64,000 nucleotides of DNA, taken from Nematostella vectensis. Lineage: Eukaryota > Cnidaria > Anthozoa > Actiniaria > Edwardsiidae. Position 1 is the first letter of the stretch. Every line of letters begins with the position of its first letter. The stretch lies in contig NC_064048.1 of the NCBI RefSeq assembly GCF_932526225.1, forward strand, positions 2,805,597 through 2,869,596, read 5' to 3'. Made by a program: the position numbers and the translations under genes. A model generated the notes under the pieces. That model was not told the DNA's origin. It was given only the letters and a program-made list of their open reading frames with translations, and did not search any database. Positions 32,518 to 58,199 of the stretch are shown in pieces.

Positions 32518-33990
32518 TCCATCATTAACATATTTATCATTATTACCTTTATCATCACCATTATCGTAAAGCCTTGTTTTCACTTGTTTCGAAAGCACAA
32601 GTGTTTTGTTCTCTAGTGAAAACAAGAAAAAGGAACTTTTTTTAAAAATCTTTCGCTTGCGCTTATTGTTGCTTCGACTGGTCTCACAGATAAAAAAGCG
32701 TCCCTTCGTGTGCTTGCGTCCACGATTCACCACCATTCTCAGTTAGAGCTAAGCCAGTTTGTGGGGGAAAAAGTTATTGTGATTAAGTAATTTCCCAGTA
32801 AGTAGGGTATTAATAGCAAATGATATTGGTCTCTCCACACATCAGACACATAATTGATATTTTCTGATCTCTTATTAATGTATTCATCTGCAGAAAAAAA
32901 ACACTTAGAAAAGAAATACTGATATGCTTACATATAAGCTACCCAAAATATCAGAACTCCAATCTTGAAAAGAAAAAAAAAGTAAAAAAGCTGGCACTCT
33001 CTTATAGCCATATTTGTTGTTGCGGCCCTCCCCCCGTTTTCAAAACTCGAAAACTTTTTTGCTGCGTTCTGCGATCCTTCAATCATTACATATCAGCATA
33101 AAAGTCACTCACCTACGCATCTTTTGAAAAAACTCGGAGTCATGTTTTTAACCGAACTCAAGAGGCAAGCTCGAACTCTGAGTTTGCATGAAGCCCCTAC
33201 GATTGTTGACAAATCAGAAAACGTAGCAAATTTTTCGAGTTTTGACATTTTTCGAATTTGGTTATAAACACCCACGTTAGAAAAAAAAAGTCGGAGACGA
33301 CAGTAAAAATATGCTGAGTCGCGTCAGATATATTTAGAAGACACCCTATGAACTGACGAACGTACACAAAATCTGCCTGACAAATCTTCGCGCGTAAGTC
33401 AGCCTGTTATACGCGGGTTTTCGCCGTTTTTAAATTCTATTTATGATATTTGTTTTCCTCCATCTCCGCCTCGCTGCGCAAATGAACCAACAAATGAGCC
33501 AAAGCTGTCAGACGAGAACGCATCATCGATATCGTGACTCAGCGTTATTGGAGTAGCAAATAGAGCTGAGTAGGGAGAGGGAGCAATCGTAGTTACCAAC
33601 TGAATTATCTTTCCTTCTACTATTGTTCTTTTTGGTGCAGTTGGGTATCACTGGAGACAAGAAACAGAGTGTGAACAGAACAAAGGTATCCCGAATTTTT
33701 GTTTCGAAACCATATTCCCTCTGGCCATAACGTTGCTTTTCACTAAGACACAAAACGCGGATCACAAAACCCAAGGTAAACGCAAGCAATATTGTTCTCG
33801 ATTTAACGCAAAAGGAAGCTCAAGAAAACAAAACTGCTTGACTTTCTTACGCTTATTTGCGGTTGTAATGGATCTTTTGCTGCGTTCAAGACTTAATAAC
33901 CAACCTTAAAAAAGTATCTGTTCAAATAATGAATCTAAAATGAGCCAAAACAGGAAGTTAACTAACTGTGTGGAACCGTCTTGTTTCGTA
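30940..33990. other. Intergenic, AT-rich, microsatellites only
   Basis: No exon recognised. It contains ATC/ATT-rich sequence (32280-32400), an (ATT)n tract (about 32405-32517) and a perfect 12-bp inverted pair CTTGTTTTCACT (32573-32584) / AGTGAAAACAAG (32615-32626). The last few hundred bases must hold the receptor promoter. Confidence 0.5.
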
Positions 33991-34016
33991 GATCTAAAAC
34001 TCAAGGTCTGTCTTAG

Positions 34017-48990
<14,974 letters not shown>

Positions 48991-49947
48991 AGTACAGGTT
49001 CTAATCCCGATGAGCAAATCGCGAATTCTGACCATGAAATCCAATTCATTCCGGGTAATGCTACGGTAAATATGAACCCCTTAAAAAAACACAAATGAAA
49101 CAACAATAGGCGACTTGCACATGGTTTTATGAGGATCATATTCAAGTCAGAATTAAAACAAAAAATGAAAGCGTTCGTCGCGCAAAAGAGCGACGAAAAA
49201 AAAAAACTTCCCACGACAATAAACCCTTTCTGACAAAGAAACTTTCCGGCTGAAAGAAAGCGGTTTAGAATTGGAAATCGTTGGCGAGAGCTCGCAGAGT
49301 ATTGAAAATCGAAGGAAAATACCTGATTTGTTGTCCATGCCCGCAAAGATGATTGTTTGCCCATTTTTGTACTTTCAATAAACGCTGTGAGAGAGTGCAG
49401 TCACGCGACAGGGAAAAATAACCGTACATTTATATACATACACTCAATTAAAAAAAAAACGTCAGTGCAGAGGGCGAACGGCAAATGGCGAATGGCATTT
49501 CTACGGCATTTCAATTTTTACAAATACAGGAAATATTTTATGCTAATCAATTAACGGCCATTAATCCGCATGGTTCTGGCATCGCTGAACTTATTTATGA
49601 CCTTTGGTCTTACAAATAATTAGTGACCATAAGCCCTTTCGGTCGTAGAACCGCCATTTGCCATTCGCCGTTTGCACTGAGTTTTTTAATTAGGTGTATA
49701 TAAAATACATTTTGGCAAATCAACAATTATAATAAAACAACGAAACGAAGTAAAGCAAAAATCAAAATGTAACTAAAACAAAATGAAATTTTAATTAAAA
49801 TGTAGAAGAAAAGAAGGGTCCTTTAAAATATCCTATGAGTTATTTACTTTAAGCATTATATCTATAATATTATTCCTGGTCATGACTCGTTTTTCACCCT
49901 TGATATTTTGCTGTTTCTAGGAAGGTGATGAAGATTCAACTATCTGA
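48991..49947 (+). other. Probable original C-terminal extension of the Ig receptor beyond an in-frame TAG
   Basis: After the TAG at 48988-48990 the same frame stays open for 25 codons (STGSNPDEQIANSDHEIQF...) to a donor at 49065/49066 (ACG/GTAAAT). A strong acceptor (TTTTGCTGTTTCTAG) at 49920 opens a phase-0 exon that reads EGDEDSTI then TGA (49945-49947). The AATAAA at 50147 is the next poly(A) signal. The end S-T-I fits a class I PDZ ligand. Either the TAG is a recent or allelic nonsense change, a readthrough codon, or a sequence error. Confidence 0.55.
49435..49702. mobile_element. Foldback MITE in the last receptor intron
   Basis: Left arm ATACACTCAATTAAAAAA...GTCAGTGCA, then CGGCAAATGGCGAATGGC. 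The right arm is the inverted partner (GCCATTTGCCATTCGCCG, then TTTGCACTGAG and TAATTAGGTGTAT). A solo end of the same family lies at 61828-61878. It lies in the intron before the 49921 exon. Confidence 0.75.
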
Positions 49948-50146
49948 CTGACAGGCGCCTTCTAGCGAACTTAACTAACAAACAACCGCAAGCATTAGCA
50001 AATAAGCCAGCAGGACCAGCCAACTTAGCCGACATGACCAGCATAGCTAGCATAGCTAACTTAGGCGATTAGACCAGCATAGCCAACATAGCAATATAGT
50101 TAATATAGTCAACATACAAACATAGCGACGTTGAACTTGCAATGTT

Positions 50147-50152
50147 AATAAA
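50147..50152 (+). terminator. Poly(A) signal AATAAA for the Ig receptor
   Basis: Positioned 200 nt after the TGA of the proposed final exon, supporting that exon as terminal. Confidence 0.55.
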
Positions 50153-50416
50153 AAATAGCCTTTTTTGCCAAAATTAACTGTGTTTGGCCACAATCAGTTT
50201 AAAGAAAATGATTGTGATTTCGAAGAGGGTACACCTGGGTTTGAGACAGAGTACAGATAAAATGAAACAAAGATGTATAATATCTTTTTCGTCTTTTATC
50301 AATCAATTGATTTATGCATGTAACAATTGTAACACTATTCAGGTACATGTAAACCGCGCGTTCATGTAGAAAAAAAACACAACCCCTGAGAAAAGTGTGT
50401 GTGGAACCACAGACAG

Positions 50417-51191
50417 AAGGAGAGTTATCTTACAAGCCACTGAGAGAGGGAGTATCTTACGAGCCACTGAGAGAGGGATTATCTTACTAGCCACTGAGAG
50501 AGGGAGTTATCTTATACGAGCCACTGAGAGAGGGAGTTATCTTACGAGCCACTGAGAGAGGGAGTTATCTTACGAGCCACTGAGAGAGGGAGTTATCTTA
50601 CGAGCCACTGAGAGAGGAAGTATCTTACGAGCCACTAAGAGAGGCAGTTATCTTACAAGCCACTGAGAGAAGGAGTTATCTTACGAGCCACTGAGAGAAG
50701 GAGTTATCTTTCGAGCCACTGAGAGAGGGAGTTATCTTACGAGCCACTGAGAGAGGGAGTTATCTAGCGAGCCACTGAAAGAGGGAGTTATCTTTCGAGC
50801 CACTGAGAGAGGGAGTTATCTTACGAGCCACTGAGAGAGGGAGTTATCTAGCGAGCCACTGAAAGAGGGAGTTATCTTGCGAGCCACTGGAGGGAGTTAT
50901 CTTACGAGCCACTAAGAGAGGCAGTTATCTTACAAGCCACTGAGAGAAGGAGTTATCTTACGAGCCACTGAGAGAGGGGGTTATCTTCAAGCCACTGAGA
51001 GAGGGAGTTATCTTGCGAGCCACTGAGAGAGGGAGTATCTTACGAGCCACTGAGAGAGGGAGTTATCTTACGAGCTACTGAGAGAGGGAGTTATCTTGCG
51101 AGCCACTGAGAGAGAGAGTATCTTACGAGCCACTGAGAGAGGGAGTTATCTTACGAGCCACTGAGAGAGGGAGTTATCTTACGAGCCACTG
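50417..51191. repeat. 28-bp tandem array, about 27 copies
   Basis: The unit is GAGCCACTGAGAGAGGGAGT plus TATCTTAC, with a few 1-bp indels and shortened units (about 50888). It follows the receptor poly(A) site. Confidence 0.95.
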
Positions 51192-51199
51192 ACACAAAA

Positions 51200-52490
51200 A
51201 AACGGCTGCGCGGGAGACTACCTTGCATGCCGATAGTAATTTCTGAACCCAAAACAATAATCTTGATTAATAATGTTGATAGATTATCATTTATTTTCTT
51301 CATTCTTACATTCCGATATCATTGTGTATTACTCTCTTTTATAGTTTAAATATATTTCCTGTTTCTACCAATACGAATAAGGGCGTAACACAATTTGAAT
51401 ACAAATCCGGTTTGTTATGCTCTTCAGATGAAACGTTGTCTACAGATGTTTATAAAGATAATAAAACATAAGAATATGTACATAAGCATACTACTAAATA
51501 TCAAGCAAAGCTTGCTTATTGTGACAACATTCTATAGCAATAAGTAGTATTGATACCTATATCAATATGATACAGAGTGTTATATGAACAGTACTCTTAC
51601 ACCAAGTGTTATCTACGTCGATAAGTAAGTGAAGAATTTATTAAAAAAGCTAAAAAAATTTTGAAATATGTAATTTTTAAAGTACTTTGTGATGCTAGAA
51701 TAAATAGATAAATAAATATATATCCGTTTATTTTTCTTTTTGTGTCTAACCAAAACGGGCTTTGTTTTCAATCCGAAAGGGTTAACCAGACCCTCAGATC
51801 AAACTTTGCTTGTCGTAATTACGTATTCTTACCAGGAGGAAAAGTCATACTTAAATACAAACTGCCTGCAGTTCTATATAACTTTCAAGCCCAACTTGCG
51901 TAACGAATGTCATGACTTGCGTGACGAATATGAGGACTTGCGTGACGAATGTCAAGACTTGCGTGACAATATGTAAATTATCTAAATCCACTCAAATGAC
52001 TATGGAACTCAATCCATCCTAAATTCAAAATGGCTCAATTATTTCTTAACATAAAATGTTACAGTTATAGTGGTATTTTCTTCTCAAAATAACGAGAGTC
52101 TAAATACTTAAAAACGAAAGAAAAAATGATGCGTGCTTTTCCCTCGAAACTTTTCAGTACAGAATTTCAAAGTTTCAAAATCAAGAATAACAACATTAAA
52201 GCCCGTCGACCCCGACTTGCGTCACTCGTTGATTAGGCTAGGAAACTCTATGCAATGCCCATCTCAGCAGTGAATTAAATCCCCTAGAATCACTGTGAAT
52301 TTCAATCCATCCTTATTTAACCTAAAAAAGCTTGATCCTTTGCCAAAAGGATTAAAAAAATCAAGGAAAGGCGTATTTTCAAAAATGATTCAGAGAGTTT
52401 TCAAAACAAAAGCAATGTCACGCAAATCGGACAAATGGACTTTAACAATTTCCACACAAGTCAGAAACAGGGAAAAGTCTACCTATATAA
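51200..52490. other. Intergenic between receptor and IL-17-like gene
   Basis: AT-rich, no gene recognised. A 21-bp repeat (ACTTGCGTGACGAATGTCAAG, four copies, 51892-51975) gives a short open stretch with a heptad-like look that I do not call. Confidence 0.5.
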
Positions 52491-52496
52491 AAAGAT

Positions 52497-53445
52497 TTAG
52501 TGCCGGAACACGAAGGCGACCGGGAGGGAGGCGTCCATCCACATATGCACACGGTAGCCGATAGCAGCATCGCATCGCTTGAATAGAACCTTATGTTTGT
52601 AGTAGACGGGACGGCAATGGCGCGCACAGTCGCTACACTCAGCTTTCTGTATGACCCGAGGAATCCTTGAGCTGTCTACGTCATTCGTCCATCTCCATGG
52701 GCAACTAGAGTCTCCGACAACGCCAGACATACGAGGACTTTCAGAATTGGCTATGATATCACGTTTGAGCCTGCGGTTCATCGCCGCTGACGGGTCCTCG
52801 ACAAAAATGTAGTTCTTTCGAAGGTGTTTCAGGGTCTTTTTGGGGGAGATACGATGGGACCCACATCTGGCTTCTGTGATTGTCATGCAGGAAATAGCAA
52901 GGGTTGATAGCAGAAAAAATAGGCCCTGAAATATAAGTTGGGCATTTTTTAAAATTTGTAAACAACACAACAACAAAAAATACAGCGACAGCAATAGTAG
53001 TTACCAGTAAGTTATTATAGTCATAGTCATAAATGTAAAAAAAGTTTATCAAATAAAAAAGAAAAAAAACACTCGCAGTTGCTTTGAAAATACTAAAAAG
53101 CTTTTTAAAAATGAACTGGAATAAAAAATATTGATCTGAAAATTGTACATAAACCAGTTTTTAATTATTTTCAACTTTACCCCGTTATCTTAAAATCCGT
53201 TTAGCTGATTGAATCCTGGAGAGTCTATTGTAAACAAGCCGGCGACCGCCGAAGACTTTTATCGCCGGCTTCTTTTTATCTGATGTTTTAAAATTAATAA
53301 TAGATAGAGCTAACTTTGCGTCAATCTTCTCACAACCGGCTAGTTTTTTGAGCAACCATCTACATCAGTGCATTTTGACATTTTGAATGTATCTATACAA
53401 TAAAAAAAAGTTATCATCAATATGCTCACTTACTTGGATATTCAT
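52497..53445 (-). CDS. IL-17-family cytokine-like secreted ligand with the C-terminal Cys-x-Cys replaced by Phe-x-Phe
   Basis: Exon 53445-53434 (ATG plus three codons) joins exon 52925-52497 in phase 0, giving 146 residues. The signal peptide is MNIQGLFFLLSTLAISCMT. RLKR-D at 56-60 is a furin-type site. The IL-17 signature follows: SSCPWRWTNDVDSSRIPRVI (77-96), AECSDCARHC (99-108), then PVYYKHKVLFKRC (110-122). Family members are secreted cystine-knot-fold dimers that signal through SEFIR receptors. The usual end P-V-G-C-x-C is here LPVAFVFRH (138-146), so both expected cysteines are Phe (TTC). A TATA box lies upstream. The joining of exon 1 is inferred, but it makes an ideal signal peptide. 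No downstream exon restoring the cysteines was seen. Confidence 0.85.
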
Positions 53446-53524
53446 TGTTGGTAGGTGCTCGGTGCTTGTCGTTCTGTGTTCTTTCACTATGTCGAATTTG
53501 GTTTTGAAAGCCCGAGACCTCTGC

Positions 53525-53530
53525 TTTATA
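53525..53530 (-). promoter_or_regulatory. TATA box of the IL-17-like gene
   Basis: TATAAA on the minus strand, 80 bp upstream of the ATG at 53445. Confidence 0.6.
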
Positions 53531-53541
53531 CTTTTTCATTT

Positions 53542-53556
53542 TGGGGAAAACCTCCC
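53542..53556. promoter_or_regulatory. Possible NF-kappaB-like site upstream of the IL-17-like gene
   Basis: GGGGAAAACCTCCCC has perfect GGGGA/TCCCC half-sites and lies just upstream of the TATA box. It resembles kappaB elements but does not fit the 10-bp consensus exactly. Confidence 0.3.
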
Positions 53557-53751
53557 CATTCCTATTGTTTGTGAAAAAACAGAGTTCACAGGAAAAAAAT
53601 GGAGTTTTAGACTTGTCTATAAGTTGTTACAAAAATATCCGAAGGTGAGATTGGCTGCCGTGACGGAAGTTGTTTCTGATTGGTCCGGACTCTGCTGTGA
53701 CGTTTGTTCGTTCCAGTTGGGATACAGCTTGAGTGTGCCTAAGCGAATTCA

Positions 53752-55800
53752 CTTACAATCACACGAATTGCTTGATTTTATACGCAATTATATTCTTTTT
53801 TATTTATATATTTTTGTTATAGATATGCCAAATACACATACAATTTACTTACAATCACACGAATTGCTTGATTTTATACGCAATTATATTCTTTTTTATT
53901 TATATATTTTTGTTATAGATATGCCAAATACAAGAACAATAAACAAAATTATTAACCTTTTTCTATATAGATTATATATAGGTAAAATATAACATAGTCT
54001 GGTATCATAGTTCTCACTGCAATCGGCTGACTGAAGGGTTTTCCCCCAGAGTTACACAGCTCGCTAATTCAAGTCAAATATCTCATAACATCACTAAGTG
54101 ACGTTTAAACTTTCTATTACCACTTGTTTTGTATTGTATTGAAAATAATAAGCAGCGAATAGGATAGTTAAATAAAAAGTTCCTTGACGACTCGCATATA
54201 TTTCATCCACAATGAGTTCTTAAAGTACTCGTTGAAAATGTGTTAATCTGTGCAAGTAATTTTTTCTCCGTCATTTGTCTCGTATTGCAATCAAAGTAAT
54301 CGACATTTCACATGCCATTATACAATCACACGAATTGCTTGATTTTATACGCAATTATATTCTTTTTTATTTATATATTTTTGTTATAGATATGCCAAAT
54401 ACAAGAACAATAAACAAAATTATTAACCTTTTTCTATATAAATTATATATAGGTAAAATATAACATAGTCTGGTATCATAGTTCTCACTGCAATCGGCTG
54501 ACTGAAGGGTTTTCCCCCAGAGTTACACAGCTCGCTAATTCAAGTCAAATAACTCATAAAATCACTAAGTGACGTTTAAACTTTCTATTACCACTTGTTT
54601 TGTATTGTATTGAAAATAATTAGCAGCGAATAGGGTAGTGAAATAAAAAGTTCCTTGACGACTCGCATAAATTTCACGCACAATGAGTTCTCACAGTACT
54701 CGTTGAAAATGGGTTTCTCTGTGCAAGTAATTTTTTCTCCGTCATTTGTCTCGTATTGCAATCAAAGTAATCGACATTTCACATGCCATTATACAAGATC
54801 AGCAATATCATTCAGACGTCCAGGGATATTCAAAGACCGAGATCGACTTGTCTCGTACTCAATACGCAATATGTTGTTGTATGTTTATTTATATTCATTC
54901 AAAGGGTAGATGGTTGCTTTAATAGCGAGCTATAGCGCTTATGTAGTGTAGTTTTAACGTATTGAAGTCAACAATACTCAATAAACCACGATAAACTTTC
55001 CGTTCCTTGTTTGTCTATTTTGCTTGCTCGTTCATCTTTTTAATAAACAAATATTTATTTCACATGCCATTATACAATCACACGAATTGCTTGATTTTAT
55101 ACGCAATTATATTATTTTTTATTTATATATTTTTGTTATAGATATGCCAAATACAAGAACAATAAACAAAATTATTAACCTTTTTCTATATAGATTATAT
55201 ATAGGTAAAATATAACATAGTCTGGTATCATAGTTCTCACTGCAATCGGCTGACTGAAGGGTTTTCCCACAGAGTTACACAGCTCGCTAATTCAAGTCAA
55301 ATATCTCATAAAATCACTAAGTGACGTTTAAACTTTCTATTACCACTTGTTTTGTATTGTATTGAAAATAATAAGCAGCGAATAGGATAGTTAAATAAAA
55401 AGTTCCTTGACGACTCGCATATATTTCACGCACAATGAGTTCTCACAGTACTCGTTGAAAATGGGTTTCTCTGTGCAAGTAATTTTTTCTCCGTCATTTG
55501 TCTCGTATTGCAATCAAAGTAATCGACATTTCACATGCCATTATACAAGATCAGCAATATCATTCAGACGTCCAGGGATATTCAAAGACCGAGATCGACT
55601 TGTCTCGTACTCAATACGCAATATGTTGTTGTATGTTTATTTATATTCATTCAAAGGGTAGATGGTTGCTTTAATAGCGAGCTATAGCGCTTATGTAGTG
55701 TAGTTTTACCGTATTGAAGTCAACAATACTCAATAAACCACGATAAACTTTCCGTTCCTTGTTTGTCTATTTTGCTTGCTCGTTCATCTTTTTAATAAAC
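53752..55800. repeat. Nested segmental tandem duplications (about 95, 471 and 752 bp periods)
   Basis: A block beginning CAATCACACGAATTGCTTG recurs at about 53757, 53852, 54323 and 55075. The segment 54640-55070 recurs at about 55392-55800 with few changes, a 752-bp period. The repeated open stretches (for example VIDMPNTRTINKI) are shared only because the DNA is copied. No homology to a gene family recognised. Confidence 0.9.
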
Positions 55801-55822
55801 AAATATTTATTTGTTTATTAAA
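55791..55822. repeat. 32-bp AT palindrome
   Basis: TTTAATAAACAAATA, spacer TT, TATTTGTTTATTAAA: two perfect 15-bp arms at the right end of the duplicated block. The first arm is also the repeated sequence at about 55040. Confidence 0.9.
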
Positions 55823-55904
55823 TTTCTATTTTATTGGTCGTTTTATTGTCTTTATTGTATTCGGGTTATTTAAGAACGTCTAATTTTCAGCTGAGCCGGG
55901 GCCG

Positions 55905-56100
55905 TTCTTTTTGGGGGACATTTTAGGGCTGAATATGTTCTTAACGATGTTCTTAAATTTTAGTGTATATAAGAATATAATACCCTATAAATTATCAGGA
56001 AAACAATTACACTAAAGATCATTAACAGTTATAAGGTTGTTACTATGAGCACAATTTGATTCTGAATTATAGAACGCATCTGGACAAAAAATGATTATAA
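55905..56100. repeat. Dispersed repeat, diverged partner of 62905-63085
   Basis: Co-linear short matches (GGCTGAA...ATGTTCTTAACGATGTTCTT versus GGCTGAA...ATGATCTTAACGATTTTCTT; ATAATRCCC; GARCACAATT) in the same orientation. Origin unknown. Confidence 0.55.
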
Positions 56101-57270
56101 AATATGAATGAATATGAATAAGAAATAAATTAATATTTGCCCCCCCCCAAAAAAAAATGAAAACGAAAATGCAGAAACACTATGTCTCTTACAAATATAT
56201 TTAAAGCCGAATGGTCGTAATTATAGCGATATTTTTGTACTTTCATAATTTTCCCGTTGACATGCTTCAAAAATCATTATAACAATGTTATAGTAGTGTA
56301 AGTATTATGTTTTCTGTCAGTATTATAACACAGATAAACTACTAATACACCGGACATGGTAAAATAGTTGAATCGTTTTGCGTCAAGAGTTACTTCAGAA
56401 AGGAAAAAACGCGCTACGAAACTATTACTTTTACTGCGCTGCGTTACTAATATAATTAATTCTAAGTTATATTCGCGGGATTTTCCCTCAGTTAGGTTAA
56501 GTTTCGAAAGGAGCATACACAACAACATACTGTTGTCGTGTACTATTCCCCAGACGCGGACAAATACTGCACCAACGCGTGGGCTCCTTGTCCTTTTATA
56601 GATCAACTCTCGCGGAATATAATTACCGGAACAAACCCAAGTCATACACCATTCACCTAGCTAGCATTTACGAAATCCAATAGGTGAAACACAAACAGAC
56701 GGATGCATGCTAATGTGAGTAACTGAGGTATTTCCAATCATAATAACCTTAGGGATCAATAGTTTTCTATCGTTGAGGGTATTTTTTATTTCATATTGGA
56801 CCTTATGGATAGGAAAATGTCAATGGAAACTATGTAAGTGGTGAGCCATCAATTTTAAATTACCGCATAAGCATTTTACGTTAATATCTAAGATGGTTCT
56901 TTCATGGCGATTCTTCTCTGATTTAACAATGTGTATAAAACTCAATTTCCCTTGGCTCAATCGTATGGACATAAAACTACACACAATTAACAGTAAAAAA
57001 ATCTGGTGTCTGGCGTGATGTATCGTTACAAATATTGTCACGCAGAACTGCCTTGCCCCTCCCCTCCCCCCCTCTATCCATGTTGCATGGGTAGGTACGT
57101 CTTACAGCTTTACCTAGATTTGACAATAGAAAAATATCTAAAACCTTCAAGGCATTTTTAAGGCACATTTTAGACGCCGTTTCCATGTTCCGTCCCAAAA
57201 GCATCGTCTCACGCGGCCAATTTACGCTCCCCCATAAGACCCACTCAAAGAATCCCTTTGATTTGAATAT
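56100..57270. other. No gene recognised
   Basis: AT-rich with a C/A run near 56140. No chain of splice sites or conserved peptide was found on either strand. Confidence 0.4.
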
Positions 57271-57275
57271 CGTTA

Positions 57276-58198
57276 CAGCGTGTAACTAAAAGTATGGACA
57301 GTTTTAATGAGTTCACATACTTCATACGCCCTCCAGCAATCCCCGCAATGAGTAGAATAGCCAACAGTTCTCGTAAATAAATACCTCCTTACAAGCAAAC
57401 TTGTACTGTATGTATATCTTTTTTAGAACCTCATAAACCACAGCCACAGCAGTTTACTCTACCAAAAAGATAAACATCGGATATACTTGATGGTGGCTGT
57501 ACGATAGCCACGGCCGAGTGTTTAAATGCATTTGCATCTTAGTTCGTGCGTAACACTAGCGAGACATATTCATTTCGATGCAAGTTTCTGTCTGTCTCAG
57601 CAAACTCAAACTTGATGCAGAGCAACAGTGCTGAAAAACGCAAGACTAGTTCCAGTACCGCGAGGTTAAACCAGCCTTTTTGATTTGAAATGGTGGCGTT
57701 TTACCGGCGAACTGTCACATTTTGGCGAATGCTAAGAAAACTAGATCAAACCTAAGGCTATAATTTTCTTTATGACTCCCTCATTATCAAACAAATCTGT
57801 CATCTTTTGTACAGTATAGTTTTAATGATGTACAGTAAGTCAAAACAGCGACTGAAGTCAGCCTTTCGTATCTTTACTCGAACGTTTCAACACTGAGGTT
57901 TTGTTTGTTTTCACCAGATCACGCGCATGCGCATACGTTATTCAGCACTGTCATGCAGATCAACGTTTTGTTTCGTCTCTCTGAGCTAAATCTCATGTAA
58001 GGAATAAAATAATTACAAAAAGGAAAGCATTCGATGACTCGCTCGTTTAGTGTTATTGATGCTTCATATCTTCTTCGAGTTAAATTGCTGGAAGAGTGTC
58101 TCTGCAGTAGTGAGCTGATCTCGTCGGTGATTGCCGCTAAAGGGTCTCAAAAGTATGCGAAAACATTAGAACTATCCATACTTTTGGTTCCAGCGCTG
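57276..58198. mobile_element. Tc1/mariner-like non-autonomous element
   Basis: TA at 57274-57275 and 58199-58200 flanks inverted ends (left CAGCGTGTAACTAAAAGTAT; right, inverted, CAGCGCTGGAACCAAAAGTA) matching imperfectly over about 40 bp. The CAG..AAAAGTATGG layout is Tc1/mariner-like. About 920 bp, no transposase reading frame recognised. Confidence 0.65.
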
Positions 58199-58199
58199 T

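Noticed and set aside
51740-51976. 78-codon frame with DLRDE heptad-like repeats
   Set aside because: Generated by a 21-bp tandem repeat; no homology or gene structure.
53387-53992. 201-codon plus-strand frame over the IL-17 promoter
   Set aside because: Half is the IL-17-like gene antisense and half is duplicated AT-rich DNA; no recognisable domain.
54655-55661. Two near-identical 84-codon frames as a duplicated gene
   Set aside because: They are identical because the 752-bp DNA unit is duplicated; no start context, splice support or family match.
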